Assembly: GCF_025950085.1 (NCBI RefSeq)
Contig: NZ_JAPDDS010000012.1
Span: 122,108-186,107, forward strand
Length of the DNA: 64,000 nt
Reading direction: 5' to 3'
Source of the DNA: Luteolibacter flavescens
GTDB lineage: Bacteria > Verrucomicrobiota > Verrucomicrobiia > Verrucomicrobiales > Akkermansiaceae
Within the stretch, counting starts at the first letter, position 1; each line of letters begins with the position of its first letter. Shown one piece after another: positions 7,501 to 15,714 of this stretch. Both the position numbers and the translations under genes were made by a program. The notes under the pieces are model-generated. The model saw only the letters and a program-made list of their open reading frames with translations, did not search any database and had not been told where the DNA came from.

Positions 7501-10104
7501 GCAGTGTCGAATACGCAGGTCGATCTTTCCTGGCAGGATCTCTCCGAGAACGAGGCCGGCTTCTCGATCGAACGCTCGCTGGATGGCGTGAACTTCACCT
7601 CGCTCGCCATCGTCGGGCCGGGCATCACCGGCTACAGCGACATCACCGCGGAGCCCTTCCAGGTGAACTCTTACCGGGTGATGGCATTCGGCGAGTATGT
7701 TTACTCCACTCCATCGAATATCGCCTCGGCCACCGCGAATGTCGGACCGCCTGCGCCGGAGATTCATCTCACGGGAAATGGTGTGGCGATCTCTAACAAC
7801 GACCTCGTGCCCGATGCTGCGGATGGCACGGACTTCGGCGTCTTCACGCCCGGCTCCGGGAACGTGACCCGCACCTTCACGATCCGGAATCTGGGAAATC
7901 TGCCGCTTAGTCTCACGGGAAATCCGCGCGTGAGGATCGAGGGTCCGGATGCCGCTTCCTTCACCGTCGTTTCCCAGCCTCCGGCAAGTCTCGACGGTCC
8001 CGGCAGCTTTGATGTCCAGATCCTGTTCGCTCCGCAGGGCTATGGCAGCCGCAGTGCGACGGTGGTCATCGCCTCCGACGATGCCAGCGAACCGGTGACC
8101 ACTTTCGCGATCCAGGGCGTCGCGCTCGATGACGGCATCGTCGCCTGGTGGCGTCTCGACGAGGGGAGCGGGGGCATGGCGATGGATGCCACCGGCTTCG
8201 GGCGGAATGGCACGCTGACCGAGCCGCTGCCACAGTGGCAGGAGACCGGGAAGATCGGCGGATCGCTGCGCTTCACCGGCGAGTTCAACCAGAGCGTGAT
8301 GGTGGAGAATCATCCCTCGCTGAACCCGACGACCGCCATCACCATCTCCGCCTGGGTGAATGCTGCCGACTGGACGAGCAATCGCCGCGTGCTGCAGAAG
8401 GGAAACACCGACTCGCAGTATCGGCTGCTGGTGGAAGCGGGCGAGCTCGTCTGGGACATCGCGAATGTGGGCCGCCTGGAAACCACGCTGCCACCGGTGA
8501 ACCAGTGGGTGCATGTCGCCGCCACCTACGATGGCGCCCGCATGCGCGCCTTCATCAATGGCGTGCGCGTCGGCACCATGAATGCGACTGGCGCGATCCC
8601 GGTGACTGCGGACCCGCTTTATCTCGGAACGAAGATTCCCACGGCGATCGCGGGCGATCACTTGAACGGAGCGCTGGACGATGTCCGTCTCTACAATCGC
8701 TCGTTGACCGGGTCGGAGATCGGCGCGCTCGCAGGGCTCGGCCTCACGGACGGGCTCGCCGGTTGGTGGAAGTTCGATGAAGCGAACGGCACCGCGGCCT
8801 CCGACTCGAGCGGCGCGGGAAACAACGGCACATTGACCGCACCGCTGCCGCAGTGGCAGGCCACGGGCGGGCGTCTCGCCGGGGCCTTGCGCTTCAGCGG
8901 GGAGGTGGGACAGAGCGTGACGGTCCCAAATGCGACATCGCTCAATCCCACCGCGGGCGTCTCGGTCAGCGCGTGGGTGAATGCGGTGGCTTGGAACGGG
9001 AACAACCGCATCCTTCAGAAGGGGAGCAACGACAACCAGTATCGCCTCATGGCGGAGTTCGGCGAGTTCGCCTGGGACATCTCCGGGGTCGGCCGTGTCG
9101 TCGCGCCGCTGCCACCGGCCAACCAATGGGTCCACATCGCCGCGACGTATGACGGCAACCGCATGGTGATCTATTACGATGGCGTGGAAGTGGCCATGGG
9201 TGCCGCGACCGCTGCCGTGCCGGTGACGAACAACGCGCTGCATCTCGGCACGAAGACCGCCGCCTCCGGTGCGGTGAATCACCTGAATGGCATGCTGGAC
9301 CAGGTGCGGCTCTACCGCCGCGGTCTGAGCGCTGCCGAGGTCGCGCAACTCGCGCTGGAGGGCAATACCGTCTCGATCGCTGCGAGCGATGCCACCGCGC
9401 GGAAGGGCACCGGGGACACCGGGCTCTTCACCGTGACCCGCACGGGGCCCACGGCGGCGGCGCTGGATATCCCGCTGCTCCAGTCCGGCACCGCGATGGG
9501 CGGGCTGGATTTCACGCTGAATCCGGTGCTCTCCGGTTTTGCAATTCCTGCGGGCCAGAGCTCGGCGAACTTGCTCGTGCAGCCGGTGGACTCCACCTCG
9601 GTCACGGGGCCGGTGATTCTCACGCTGTCACTCGGCGAGGTGCCCGGTTATTTGCCGGGAAGTGCCAGCGCCTCGGTGACGATCCAGGACTCGCCGGTGA
9701 ACGACTGGAAGATCTCGGCATTCGGCGGGCTCGCTGGAGCGCAGGGGGCCGATGCGTCCGATGATGCGGATGCGGACGGCGATGGCCTCACCACGCTGAT
9801 GGAAGCAGCTCTCGGAGGCAGCCCCTCGGCATCCGACACGGGACGCCTCCCGGTGGAGGAGATCGAGCTTGTCGATGGCCAGCTCTTCCTGACCTCCACC
9901 TACGTGCGTCCACGGCCCGCGCTGGCCAGCATCTCCTATGTCCATCGTAGTTCGCTCGATCTGACGCAGTGGGATGCCGCCGTGATGGTTGCCGGCTATC
10001 CTGTGGACAATGGCAACGGCACCGAAACCGTGAAGACCCGCACCGCCGTCCCGATCGGCGGCCAGCCAAAGCAATTCCTGCGGCTGGAGATCACGCGGCC
10101 GTGA
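4552..10104 (+). CDS. Giant secreted sugar-dehydrogenase/dihaem cytochrome/lectin protein
   Basis: 1850 residues with a signal peptide (MKIPAFFRCVALLCAAVLPLAAQ). Order: glucose/sorbosone-dehydrogenase-like propeller (about 47-460; FHPENGFLYITNGDD, ALGLRSPHRM, GDNMSG); a short link; a DUF1349-like jelly roll (about 597-787; GLMVRDSL); a cytochrome c-like part with CMRCH (801-805) and CSYCH (881-885) around WYFPSRQD and GLFDDGPEDEE, as in the SO2930-type dihaem family; a fibronectin III-like domain (about 977-1063); a choice-of-anchor-D/ASH domain (about 1070-1190); two LamG domains (about 1193-1390 and 1400-1597); a Calx-beta domain (about 1605-1713); and a calcium-type DADADGDG tail. Likely an extracytoplasmic sugar or polyol oxidase with electron transfer through haem c and glycan-binding modules. 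The substrate is unknown. It stands alone as a single-gene unit. Confidence 0.85.
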   Translation: MKIPAFFRCVALLCAAVLPLAAQQRGLTSRPDVEAYYDGTFPTTAPAVPGDWSTVIAFPNLIFQNPVGLTAIPGTNQIIVWERDGKIWSFPNDPATTEKTLVIDLSANTQGWDDSGMLGLALHPDFQNNRQMWIWYNWRGGITGASGDMGPVLGNANTRPPTSTPTRNRLSRFVLDANYQTTQSGEYVVIDQQDASVWHNGGGMFFHPENGFLYITNGDDQNSGLNTQRIDRALFSCVIRIDVDLRGGTISHAPTKRPLNEVSPTWPRYYVPNDNPFVGQPTALEEIYALGLRSPHRMTIDPVTGRIFIGDVGASSREEISVIEPNDPPGLNFQWDRIEGKNGNLTGTYIGTSKPPIIDYAHAAGDGSCVVGGYVYRGTEFPELYGKYIFGDNMSGIIWYLDESVTPAVKVRLATLPDGPGPNSGNDYRGLGSFGVDANGELFICRLSSVEGRIYKLQRGGPPPGSPLPATLGATGLFSNLASLTPDSRLIPYQLNAPFWSDNAIKSRFVAIPNGSTVGFSPTGQWNFPSGTVLVKHFDLPVSDIDPNAKRRLETRVIVKQDDGEVYGATYKWRADQSDADLLDGALTENVSIATAPVGSFTSQDIGNPTLPGSTVRDGNQITITAGGTDIWGNSDQFHFAHQQRTGDFDVSVRIESVVQSDLYTKTGLMVRDSLAANARHVMALVFPSNAARNNNTGGYEFQYRATTGGGATALYPAAPQPLVNYPNTWLRMKREGDTFIAYWSADGFTWAEYSRTTLDLPDQLYFGLAVTAHTGAASTVAKFHVDTRRQPWYFPSRQDCMRCHNPQAGGILGPSTRQFNRAMLFPNGVTDEQLGAWNHVGLFDDGPEDEELAALEKLHHHNDTSASLLDRARSYLDANCSYCHQPNGVQALWDGRSETSFQNQGIYYGPLVSQLGDPDARVVVPKNLASSMLHHRVSITGANQMPPLARNLVDKDGVAMLEAWIASLPEETVLPPAVLVATAVSNTQVDLSWQDLSENEAGFSIERSLDGVNFTSLAIVGPGITGYSDITAEPFQVNSYRVMAFGEYVYSTPSNIASATANVGPPAPEIHLTGNGVAISNNDLVPDAADGTDFGVFTPGSGNVTRTFTIRNLGNLPLSLTGNPRVRIEGPDAASFTVVSQPPASLDGPGSFDVQILFAPQGYGSRSATVVIASDDASEPVTTFAIQGVALDDGIVAWWRLDEGSGGMAMDATGFGRNGTLTEPLPQWQETGKIGGSLRFTGEFNQSVMVENHPSLNPTTAITISAWVNAADWTSNRRVLQKGNTDSQYRLLVEAGELVWDIANVGRLETTLPPVNQWVHVAATYDGARMRAFINGVRVGTMNATGAIPVTADPLYLGTKIPTAIAGDHLNGALDDVRLYNRSLTGSEIGALAGLGLTDGLAGWWKFDEANGTAASDSSGAGNNGTLTAPLPQWQATGGRLAGALRFSGEVGQSVTVPNATSLNPTAGVSVSAWVNAVAWNGNNRILQKGSNDNQYRLMAEFGEFAWDISGVGRVVAPLPPANQWVHIAATYDGNRMVIYYDGVEVAMGAATAAVPVTNNALHLGTKTAASGAVNHLNGMLDQVRLYRRGLSAAEVAQLALEGNTVSIAASDATARKGTGDTGLFTVTRTGPTAAALDIPLLQSGTAMGGLDFTLNPVLSGFAIPAGQSSANLLVQPVDSTSVTGPVILTLSLGEVPGYLPGSASASVTIQDSPVNDWKISAFGGLAGAQGADASDDADADGDGLTTLMEAALGGSPSASDTGRLPVEEIELVDGQLFLTSTYVRPRPALASISYVHRSSLDLTQWDAAVMVAGYPVDNGNGTETVKTRTAVPIGGQPKQFLRLEITRP

Positions 10105-10128
10105 GAATGTGCTCCCGTTGATTAGGCT

Positions 10129-10152
10129 CTGGGAGCGCGGGATTTATCCCGC
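10129..10152. repeat. Short hairpin repeat CTGGGAGCGCGGG
   Basis: Downstream of the giant secreted protein gene, GCGGGA (10137-10142) and TCCCGC (10147-10152) form a hairpin with a TTTA loop. The leading 12 bases CTGGGAGCGCGG recur at 63911-63922 in this window. This suggests a dispersed repeat family rather than a gene-specific terminator, since no U-run follows. Confidence 0.55.
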
Positions 10153-10239
10153 TTCACTGGACTGGGGAGCCTGCCAACTAAAGCGTCTTGAATCCCGCGC
10201 GTCGAAGTAACACGAGGCCATACCGATGCTTGAAAGCAT

Positions 10240-10854
10240 CTAACGAGAGGATGGGTTTGTCGCGGGTGGGGGAGGTTCGATGCGTTTCGTCGGGCCTCCA
10301 AAATCTGCGCCACTCTGGTCTAACGACGACGGGGATTTCAGACGCTTGGCTTCCATCTCTTTCCAAACCGGATGATCCTCCCGGATCGTGGATGGTGCGC
10401 GCCTGAATTTTGCAAGCGATGCATGGAACATCGCACCCCCGACGATCGGCGGCTCGTCCACGGCAAAAGGGATACTGCATTGGAACTCCAACTCGTAGCG
10501 GCCGAGGTCGGACGTGGGGATGCTGAATATAATGGGAAATTCCTCAACTTCCGAGACTGAGGAACCGAGCTCGACTGTGAGGCCTTTGAACTCTTGGGAC
10601 CGCTCGCCACGCAGGGTGATGTCGACAGCGGTCACGCGACCGGGAAATGCATTGCTGAAATGCGAGAGGAACTTAGCAGGGTTCAGGATGATTCGATATT
10701 CGGTGAAGCCACTCTTGGGGTCGTTGAAGGCTTGAACCGATGTGAAGCCGCGGGCTTCATCGAATTGGTCTAGCGGAATCGAAGGGTTGATGGCGCTTGC
10801 AACCGGAATCGCGAAGAGCGCTGCCAGAAGAAGTAGAAAGGTGGGGCATGTCAT
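10240..10854 (-). CDS. Secreted protein of unknown function
   Basis: A 204-residue protein with a clear signal peptide (MTCPTFLLLLAALFAIPVASA, cleavage after ASA). The mature part looks beta-rich, with alternating segments such as TAVDITLRGERSQEFKGLTVEL and IIFSIPTSDLGRYELEFQCS. It ends in a proline-rich low-complexity tail (RIEPPPPATNPSSR). I do not recognise the family. It is convergent with the giant secreted protein gene and has a 101-base gap to the beta-propeller gene, which runs in the same direction. Nothing in its surroundings gives a function. Confidence 0.6.
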   Translation of the reverse strand: MTCPTFLLLLAALFAIPVASAINPSIPLDQFDEARGFTSVQAFNDPKSGFTEYRIILNPAKFLSHFSNAFPGRVTAVDITLRGERSQEFKGLTVELGSSVSEVEEFPIIFSIPTSDLGRYELEFQCSIPFAVDEPPIVGGAMFHASLAKFRRAPSTIREDHPVWKEMEAKRLKSPSSLDQSGADFGGPTKRIEPPPPATNPSSR

Positions 10855-10955
10855 GGAGGAGGGACGATGATGGTTCCTCCGGAAAACCCGGTGCGGTCGT
10901 TATCCGTCTCCGCTTCCTTGCGACGGTCTGCGGCATTATTGCCCATTCGCTATAT

Positions 10956-11864
10956 TTACGGCTTCACCACCAGCGTGTTCGACACGTCATTGCCGAAGTC
11001 CTCGAAACCATCGAGCTGCCAGACGACCTTCTTCGTCTTGGGCTCGATCTCGATGAGGATCGGTTGGCCGGGGCCGGCGTGGCAGTTGCCGATCACGTAG
11101 TTGCCATTCGGCAGCACCTGGATGGTCGTCACCCAGGCCAGCGTGATGCCGGGCAGGTCCTTTTGCTCGATCTTCCAGACGATCTCCTTTTCCGGTGTCA
11201 CCTCCAGCACCGAGTGGCCGTTGCCGGTGGTCAGCAGGGTATTGCCATTCTTCAGGCGCACCGCGCCAAAGGTGCAGTTGCCGAAGCCCTCGGGGCCGTG
11301 GCCGCCCTTCGCTTCCTTGCCAAACATCGGCACGGGGAAATCCCACACCAGCTTGCCGTCCGCATCATACTCGCGCACGGCACCGTCGCCCTCTTGGCAG
11401 ACGAGATAGTGGCCGTTGTCCAGCTTGCGCGCGAGCCGGGTGTCGCGGTGGGCGTCCGGGTGATCGCGCTTCAGGGTGATTTCCTTCAGCAGCTTGCCCT
11501 CGCGATCCACCTCGATGATGCGGCCCACACCGCTCTCGGCGATCATCAGGTGGCCGTCCTTCAGCGGTTGGAAGGCGTGGACCTCGAGGCGCTTGCCCTC
11601 GTTGCCGTTGGACTTCGTGGAATCATAGCTCCACACGACCTTCTTCTCCGCGGGGTCGATGGCGCAGACCTCGCGCATGTCCTTCTGGACGTAGATCTTC
11701 CCGTCATCGCCGCGATGCAGGTCGTGGATGCTGCCCCACGGCATCTCCCAGGCGATTTTCCCGTCGCTCCAGAGGGTGAGCTTGCCCTTCCCCTGGAGGA
11801 GGACATCGCGGGCATCGGCGGCGGAGGCGAGCAGCAGGAGGGCGAGTGCGGAGCGGACGATCAT
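10956..11864 (-). CDS. Secreted PQQ/arylsulfotransferase-like beta-propeller protein
   Basis: 302 residues with a signal peptide (MIVRSALALLLLASAADA). The body is a series of propeller blades, each ending in a tryptophan strand: GKIAWEM, KKVVWSYD, GKLVWDF, KEIVWKIE and KKVVWQLD. Between them are GNTLLTTGNGHSVLEV and PNGNYVIGNCHAG. This is the WD/PQQ-like repeat style of arylsulfotransferase (ASST) and related periplasmic propellers. The frame continues upstream of the ATG at 11864, but that extension has no domain, and only the ATG gives an N-terminal signal peptide. Enzymatic activity cannot be inferred. Confidence 0.75.
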   Translation of the reverse strand: MIVRSALALLLLASAADARDVLLQGKGKLTLWSDGKIAWEMPWGSIHDLHRGDDGKIYVQKDMREVCAIDPAEKKVVWSYDSTKSNGNEGKRLEVHAFQPLKDGHLMIAESGVGRIIEVDREGKLLKEITLKRDHPDAHRDTRLARKLDNGHYLVCQEGDGAVREYDADGKLVWDFPVPMFGKEAKGGHGPEGFGNCTFGAVRLKNGNTLLTTGNGHSVLEVTPEKEIVWKIEQKDLPGITLAWVTTIQVLPNGNYVIGNCHAGPGQPILIEIEPKTKKVVWQLDGFEDFGNDVSNTLVVKP

Positions 11865-12029
11865 GGTTTGGGCGGAGTGGGGCTTTTGGAAAAGAAAGTC
11901 GGACTCAAACGCGGTTGCCAAATCAAATCTTGCGCCCGATGACGCTGCCCCAGACCCGTTAGACCCTGTTCCTTGACGGACTCGCGGGGTACGCTTATTT
12001 AAGAGACCTAAACCATCTGACGAAACCTC

Positions 12030-12503
12030 ATGCAATTGCTGAAACTCCTTCCTCTCGCGACGCTTGCCGCCATCGCCCTGTCCTCGTCCGCCTCTGCCGC
12101 CCCCGGTAACAAGGTGCTCGACCGCCGCTTCGCCAAGGCGGACCTGAACAATGACGGCTGGATCGATGCGACCGAGATCCTTTCCCTCCAGAAGCGCAGC
12201 AAGTCGTGGGTGGACACGATGTACCGCTTTCAACTCGCGGACGTGGATGACAATGGCCTGCTCTCGATCACCGAATTCCGCGCGTCGAAGGGCGTGAAGG
12301 AAGGTGGCCGCCTGAATGGCATCCAGAAATTCGTCCTCGCCGACATCGACAAGGACGGCTTCCTCGACCCCGAGGAGTACGCCCGCACGCTCCCGCAGAA
12401 TCGTCCGTGGAAGAAGGTGCTGCGCGACTTCGGTCGCAAGGACAAGAATGACGACTCGCTGGTGAGCCCGCAGGAATTCGGCATCCGCGGCTGGGTACTC
12501 TGA
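12030..12503 (+). CDS. Secreted EF-hand calcium-binding protein
   Basis: 157 residues with a signal peptide (ALSSSASAAPG cleavage region). The mature protein carries four EF-hand-type loops in order: DLNNDGWIDATE, DVDDNGLLSITE, DIDKDGFLDPEE and a more divergent DKNDDSLVSPQE. The first three keep D/D/G/E at the canonical positions 1, 3, 6 and 12. The fourth has S instead of the glycine. This layout matches small periplasmic calcium-binding proteins common in Planctomycetes and Verrucomicrobia. It is convergent with the SRPBCC gene 9 bases away. A calcium buffering or sensing role is inferred only. Confidence 0.85.
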   Translation: MQLLKLLPLATLAAIALSSSASAAPGNKVLDRRFAKADLNNDGWIDATEILSLQKRSKSWVDTMYRFQLADVDDNGLLSITEFRASKGVKEGGRLNGIQKFVLADIDKDGFLDPEEYARTLPQNRPWKKVLRDFGRKDKNDDSLVSPQEFGIRGWVL

Positions 12504-12512
12504 TTCTTGATT

Positions 12513-12974
12513 TCAGCCGGGCCGGCCAAAGCGTCGGTCCAGCTCTTCACGGCGGAAGCGGAAGATGCCTTCCAGCTTCCGCCGGACGAAGAGCCCGTGG
12601 GCGATCTCGCCCAGCGGGCCGAAGGGTAGGGCGTAGTGGACCAGATCGGTCATTTTCACGCCGCCCTCTACCGCTTCGAAGGTGTGGCGGTGGTGCCAGA
12701 ATCTGTAGGGACCGAAGCGCTGCTCATCGATGAAGCTGCGCCTGTCCTCCACTGCCTTGATCTCGGTGACCCACGTCATCCACAGGAGCGGCAGGGCCTT
12801 CACGCGATACTCGATGATCTGGCCCTCGTGCATGGTATCCGAGGGGCAATGGATGATCCGGAAGCCGAGGTCGGGCGGCGTCATCGCCTCCAGATTCCGC
12901 GGTGAGGAGAAAAAGGACCACGCTTCGTCCAGGGAAAGCGGGAGGGTCTGTTCCTGATACAGGGAGTGGAGCAT
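12513..12974 (-). CDS. SRPBCC family protein
   Basis: 153 residues with the START/SRPBCC fold signature: an N-terminal QEQTLPLSLDEAWSFFSSPR segment, TPPDLGFRI, GQIIEYRV, WVTEIKAVEDRRSFIDEQ, then GVKMTDLVHYALPFGPLG and a long C-terminal helix with FRFRREELDRRFG. This arrangement is that of the cyclase/dehydrase-like lipid-trafficking family often annotated as cell division inhibitor-like. The fold binds hydrophobic ligands in a helix-grip cavity; the ligand is unknown. A second, divergent paralogue is at 62845-63315 in the same window. Confidence 0.8.
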   Translation of the reverse strand: MLHSLYQEQTLPLSLDEAWSFFSSPRNLEAMTPPDLGFRIIHCPSDTMHEGQIIEYRVKALPLLWMTWVTEIKAVEDRRSFIDEQRFGPYRFWHHRHTFEAVEGGVKMTDLVHYALPFGPLGEIAHGLFVRRKLEGIFRFRREELDRRFGRPG

Positions 12975-13072
12975 CGGCGGACCAGAGTCGCACCGGAGAT
13001 GCCGGGTGCAATAGGGCTTCTCGATTCACTTCCTTCGCTGCCGATTCCAATGGTCCAGAGGACCTCTGGGGC

Positions 13073-13768
13073 TCAGCCATTCACCGACCTGTCGCCTAGG
13101 AAGTACGCGCCCGCTTGGCCCAGGATTGACCGGAGATTGGAGGCGATGAGGTTGCCGATACGGCCCGCTGCTTTGAACGAGTCCGGCGTTGGGCCTTCCG
13201 AAATCACAAGTTCGATTTTGGTCTCCGCGGTGTTGTGCACCAGCTTCGCCTGCAAATCCGCAGTGTTCCGGAGCACCAGGCCACTGAAGCCTGCTCCCCC
13301 TATCAAGCCTTCATAGTCGATCAGCGTGTAGGTGCCCGCCGTGATCCCGTCCTTCCCAGCAATTTCGATAAAGTGGGTATCCACTGCGGTCTCGCCAACC
13401 CGGAGACCGCCGATCTCGCTCACGGTGATCGGGGCGACACCCTCTGCGTCTATCCGGAATGAGGACACCTTGCCTCCCGCCAACTCGACCGAAGGGACCG
13501 CGCTGTGCTCCCCGGAGTGCAGGGAATCCAGGATCGCCGGCGGCAATTCCGTGCCCGCATCGGCCCGGGCGCTTGCCTCACCGCTCATGATCGCCAAAGC
13601 CGCGGCGAAAGGGTCATTGGCCTCTGGTAGCGATGAGGGATCTGCCACTGCCACAGTCGCGGTGGCAGGGGTACCACTCGGCGGCATTTCCTGGTCGCTG
13701 GGATCGGCGTAGGCGGTCAGTCCCGCAATAGCTGCCCAGCAGGTCGTCAAAGCTGTGATCTTTCTCAT
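13073..13768 (-). CDS. Secreted protein resembling the end of an autotransporter-repeat protein
   Basis: The ATG at 13768 gives 231 residues with a plausible signal peptide (MRKITALTTCWAAIAGLTAYA). Residues about 105-200 read like the last beta-strand repeats of autotransporter-associated proteins: VAPITVSEIGGLRV, ITAGTYTLIDYEGLIGGAGF and NTAETKIELVIS. There is no long upstream repeat array, no membrane beta-barrel and no PEP-CTERM tail; the end is IGNLIASNLRSILGQAGAYF. It may be a short relative or a shortened remnant of a larger adhesin-like protein. Function unknown. Confidence 0.55.
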   Translation of the reverse strand: MRKITALTTCWAAIAGLTAYADPSDQEMPPSGTPATATVAVADPSSLPEANDPFAAALAIMSGEASARADAGTELPPAILDSLHSGEHSAVPSVELAGGKVSSFRIDAEGVAPITVSEIGGLRVGETAVDTHFIEIAGKDGITAGTYTLIDYEGLIGGAGFSGLVLRNTADLQAKLVHNTAETKIELVISEGPTPDSFKAAGRIGNLIASNLRSILGQAGAYFLGDRSVNG

Positions 13769-13940
13769 TTGGTTGATTGTTCGGACCTTGGGCTTGGCAT
13801 CCCATTGCAGGTCTGGTGCCACGCACCGCCAAATTTTCAGGAAATTTCAGGGAAATGGCATAAAGCGGGTATCGCAGAGGCTGAGGGGAACACGCTTCGC
13901 CCTTGGCGATCTCCCGTCTCGGCCTACTTTCCCCGCCGAC

Positions 13941-15011
13941 ATGTCCTCGCCCAAATTGTTCAGCCCCGGCCCGATCGACGTTTCGCCCGAGACCTTCGCG
14001 GCGATGTCCCGCACCATGATCGGCCACCGCGGCTCCGAGTTCGAAGCCCTCTACGCCTCGCTCCAGCCCGGCCTGCAGGCCATCTTTGGCACCTCCCGTC
14101 CGGTCTTCGTCTCCACCTCCTCCGCCTGGGGCGTGATGGAAGGCGCGCTGCGGAATCTGGTCCGCCAAAAGGTCCTCTGCCTGTGCTGCGGTGCCTTCTC
14201 GGACAAGTGGCTGGATGTCGCGAAGAAGCTGGGCTACGAGGCGGACTCCGTGCAGGTCGAGTGGGGCCAGCAGATCGACCCCGAGGCTGTCCGCGCGAAG
14301 CTCTCCGAGGGCGGCTACGACACCGTCACGCTCATCCACAGCGAGACCTCCACCGGCGTGCTGAATGACCTCTCCGCCATCTCGAAGGTGGTGAAGTCCT
14401 TCCCGGATACCATGCTCATCGTGGACACCGTTTCCTCGCTCTCCACCGTGCCCGTGGACATGGATGCGAATCGCATCGATGTGATGCTCGCCGGCGTCCA
14501 GAAGGCGCTCGCGCTGCCGCCCGGCCTCTGCGTCTTCGCCGTCTCCGAGGCGGGCATGGAGCGTGCGAAGGCCACGCCAAACCGTGGCTACTACTTCGAT
14601 TTCATCCAGTTCGCCAAAAACGCCGCGGCGAACAACACGCCGTCCACCCCGGCGATCTCCATCCTCTACGGGCTCCAGTACATCCTCGGCGAGATCGACA
14701 AGGAAGGCTTGGCCGCCCGCTTCGAGCGCCATGCGAAGACTAATGCGATGATCCACGCGTGGGCTGCCAAGCGCGGATTCGAGCACTTCGCGCCGGAGGG
14801 CTACCGCTCCACCGCTCTGACCTGCTTCAAGACGCCTGAGGGCTTCGATCTCTCCGCCTTCATCAAGACGCTGAAGACGAAGCACAACTTCCTCATCAAC
14901 GGCGGCTACGGCAAGATCAAGGGCACCACCTTCCGCATCTCCAACATGGGCAACGAAACCGAAGCCACCATGCAGGAGCTCATCGATGCGATGGAGGACG
15001 TGCTCGGCTGA
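13941..15011 (+). CDS. Class V aminotransferase (serine/alanine-glyoxylate type)
   Basis: 356 residues from the ATG at 13941, where the typical FSPGPIDVSPETFAAMS N-terminus begins. PLP-enzyme features include SSAWGVMEGALRNL, HSETSTGVLNDL, the cofactor aspartate region LIVDTVSSLS and the Schiff-base lysine in GVQKALALPPG (Lys188). The C-terminal small domain carries FRISNMGNETEATMQELI. The subfamily includes serine-pyruvate, alanine-glyoxylate and archaeal-type phosphoserine aminotransferases. A role in serine or glycine metabolism is likely, but the exact substrate cannot be set from sequence. It stands alone between a divergent secreted-protein gene and a membrane protein gene. Confidence 0.85.
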   Translation: MSSPKLFSPGPIDVSPETFAAMSRTMIGHRGSEFEALYASLQPGLQAIFGTSRPVFVSTSSAWGVMEGALRNLVRQKVLCLCCGAFSDKWLDVAKKLGYEADSVQVEWGQQIDPEAVRAKLSEGGYDTVTLIHSETSTGVLNDLSAISKVVKSFPDTMLIVDTVSSLSTVPVDMDANRIDVMLAGVQKALALPPGLCVFAVSEAGMERAKATPNRGYYFDFIQFAKNAAANNTPSTPAISILYGLQYILGEIDKEGLAARFERHAKTNAMIHAWAAKRGFEHFAPEGYRSTALTCFKTPEGFDLSAFIKTLKTKHNFLINGGYGKIKGTTFRISNMGNETEATMQELIDAMEDVLG

Positions 15012-15148
15012 GCCACCTCGACATCATCCAGATTCCGGGGAAGGGGGGCAGCGATGCCCTCCTTCTCTTATTTCCCGGGGACCCGCACATGGCGAGGTCT
15101 CGACATCTTCAGGTGATCCCTGCTAGCCATGGTATCACCGCGCCGGTC

Positions 15149-15619
15149 ATGTCCGAGAATCCGTACCAGGCCCCGGCCAGCAGCCTGCTGGAGCTTTCAC
15201 CGACGACCGTTCCGGTATCAGAGGCGGAGCTTCGTCGCCTGCTCCGCATTGCCCAGTCCCAGCGGTGGGTGCTGCTCTGCTCTCTCACGCAGGCAGTGCT
15301 TTATTTCATCAGCTCCACGGTTCCGTGGGCATCCGTGGAGTTCATATGGGTGACTGTCCTGATCGTGTCACTTTGCTGCATCGTCCAACTCGTCAATCGC
15401 CTTCGGGGATGGGTGGCTGCACTCATTGTCGGGTTGTTCGCCACGATACCGGGGGTGGGCATGGTGGTTCTATTCACGGCGGGCGCGTCGGCAGCTTGGG
15501 TGCTTCGGCGGTCCGGCTTCAGGATCGGTTGGCTCGGAGTGAGCCCGCGCGAGATCAAGGATGCCATCGATGCTCAACTGCATGCGCCTTTTCCAGCGTC
15601 CACCGTCCCTGCGCCATGA
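15149..15619 (+). CDS. Membrane protein with NPYQAP N-terminus
   Basis: Starting at the ATG at 15149 the protein has 156 residues and begins MSENPYQAPASS, a motif found at the N-terminus of many small membrane proteins of planctomycetes and verrucomicrobia. Three hydrophobic segments follow: WVLLCSLTQAVLYFISSTVP, FIWVTVLIVSLCCIVQLV and WVAALIVGLFATIPGVGMVV. A cytoplasmic tail has IGWLGVSPREIKDAI. The function is unknown. The frame is open 20 codons further upstream, but the NPYQAP start is favoured. Confidence 0.65.
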   Translation: MSENPYQAPASSLLELSPTTVPVSEAELRRLLRIAQSQRWVLLCSLTQAVLYFISSTVPWASVEFIWVTVLIVSLCCIVQLVNRLRGWVAALIVGLFATIPGVGMVVLFTAGASAAWVLRRSGFRIGWLGVSPREIKDAIDAQLHAPFPASTVPAP

Positions 15620-15685
15620 TTTCCCTGAGATCTCCCGGCCGGCTTTTTCCTGTCGCCTTGGTCTGCGTCGCTACCCCGCATCAGC

Positions 15686-15714
15686 ACCGGCTGATTACGG
15701 TGAAGTGAGAGGGG
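15686..15714. repeat. 29-bp direct repeat, copy 1
   Basis: The repeat contains GATTACGGTGAAGTGAGAGG and matches 16298-16326 at 28 of 29 positions. Copy 1 includes the stop codon of the minus-strand gene that starts near 16177. The two copies lie in the same orientation 612 bases apart and bracket that gene. Either a duplicated insertion target or a small segmental duplication would produce this. Confidence 0.8.

Noticed and set aside
7252..9348. A 698-codon open frame on the - strand under the LamG region
   Set aside because: It is the reverse of the Calx-beta, LamG and ASH domains and has no fold signature.
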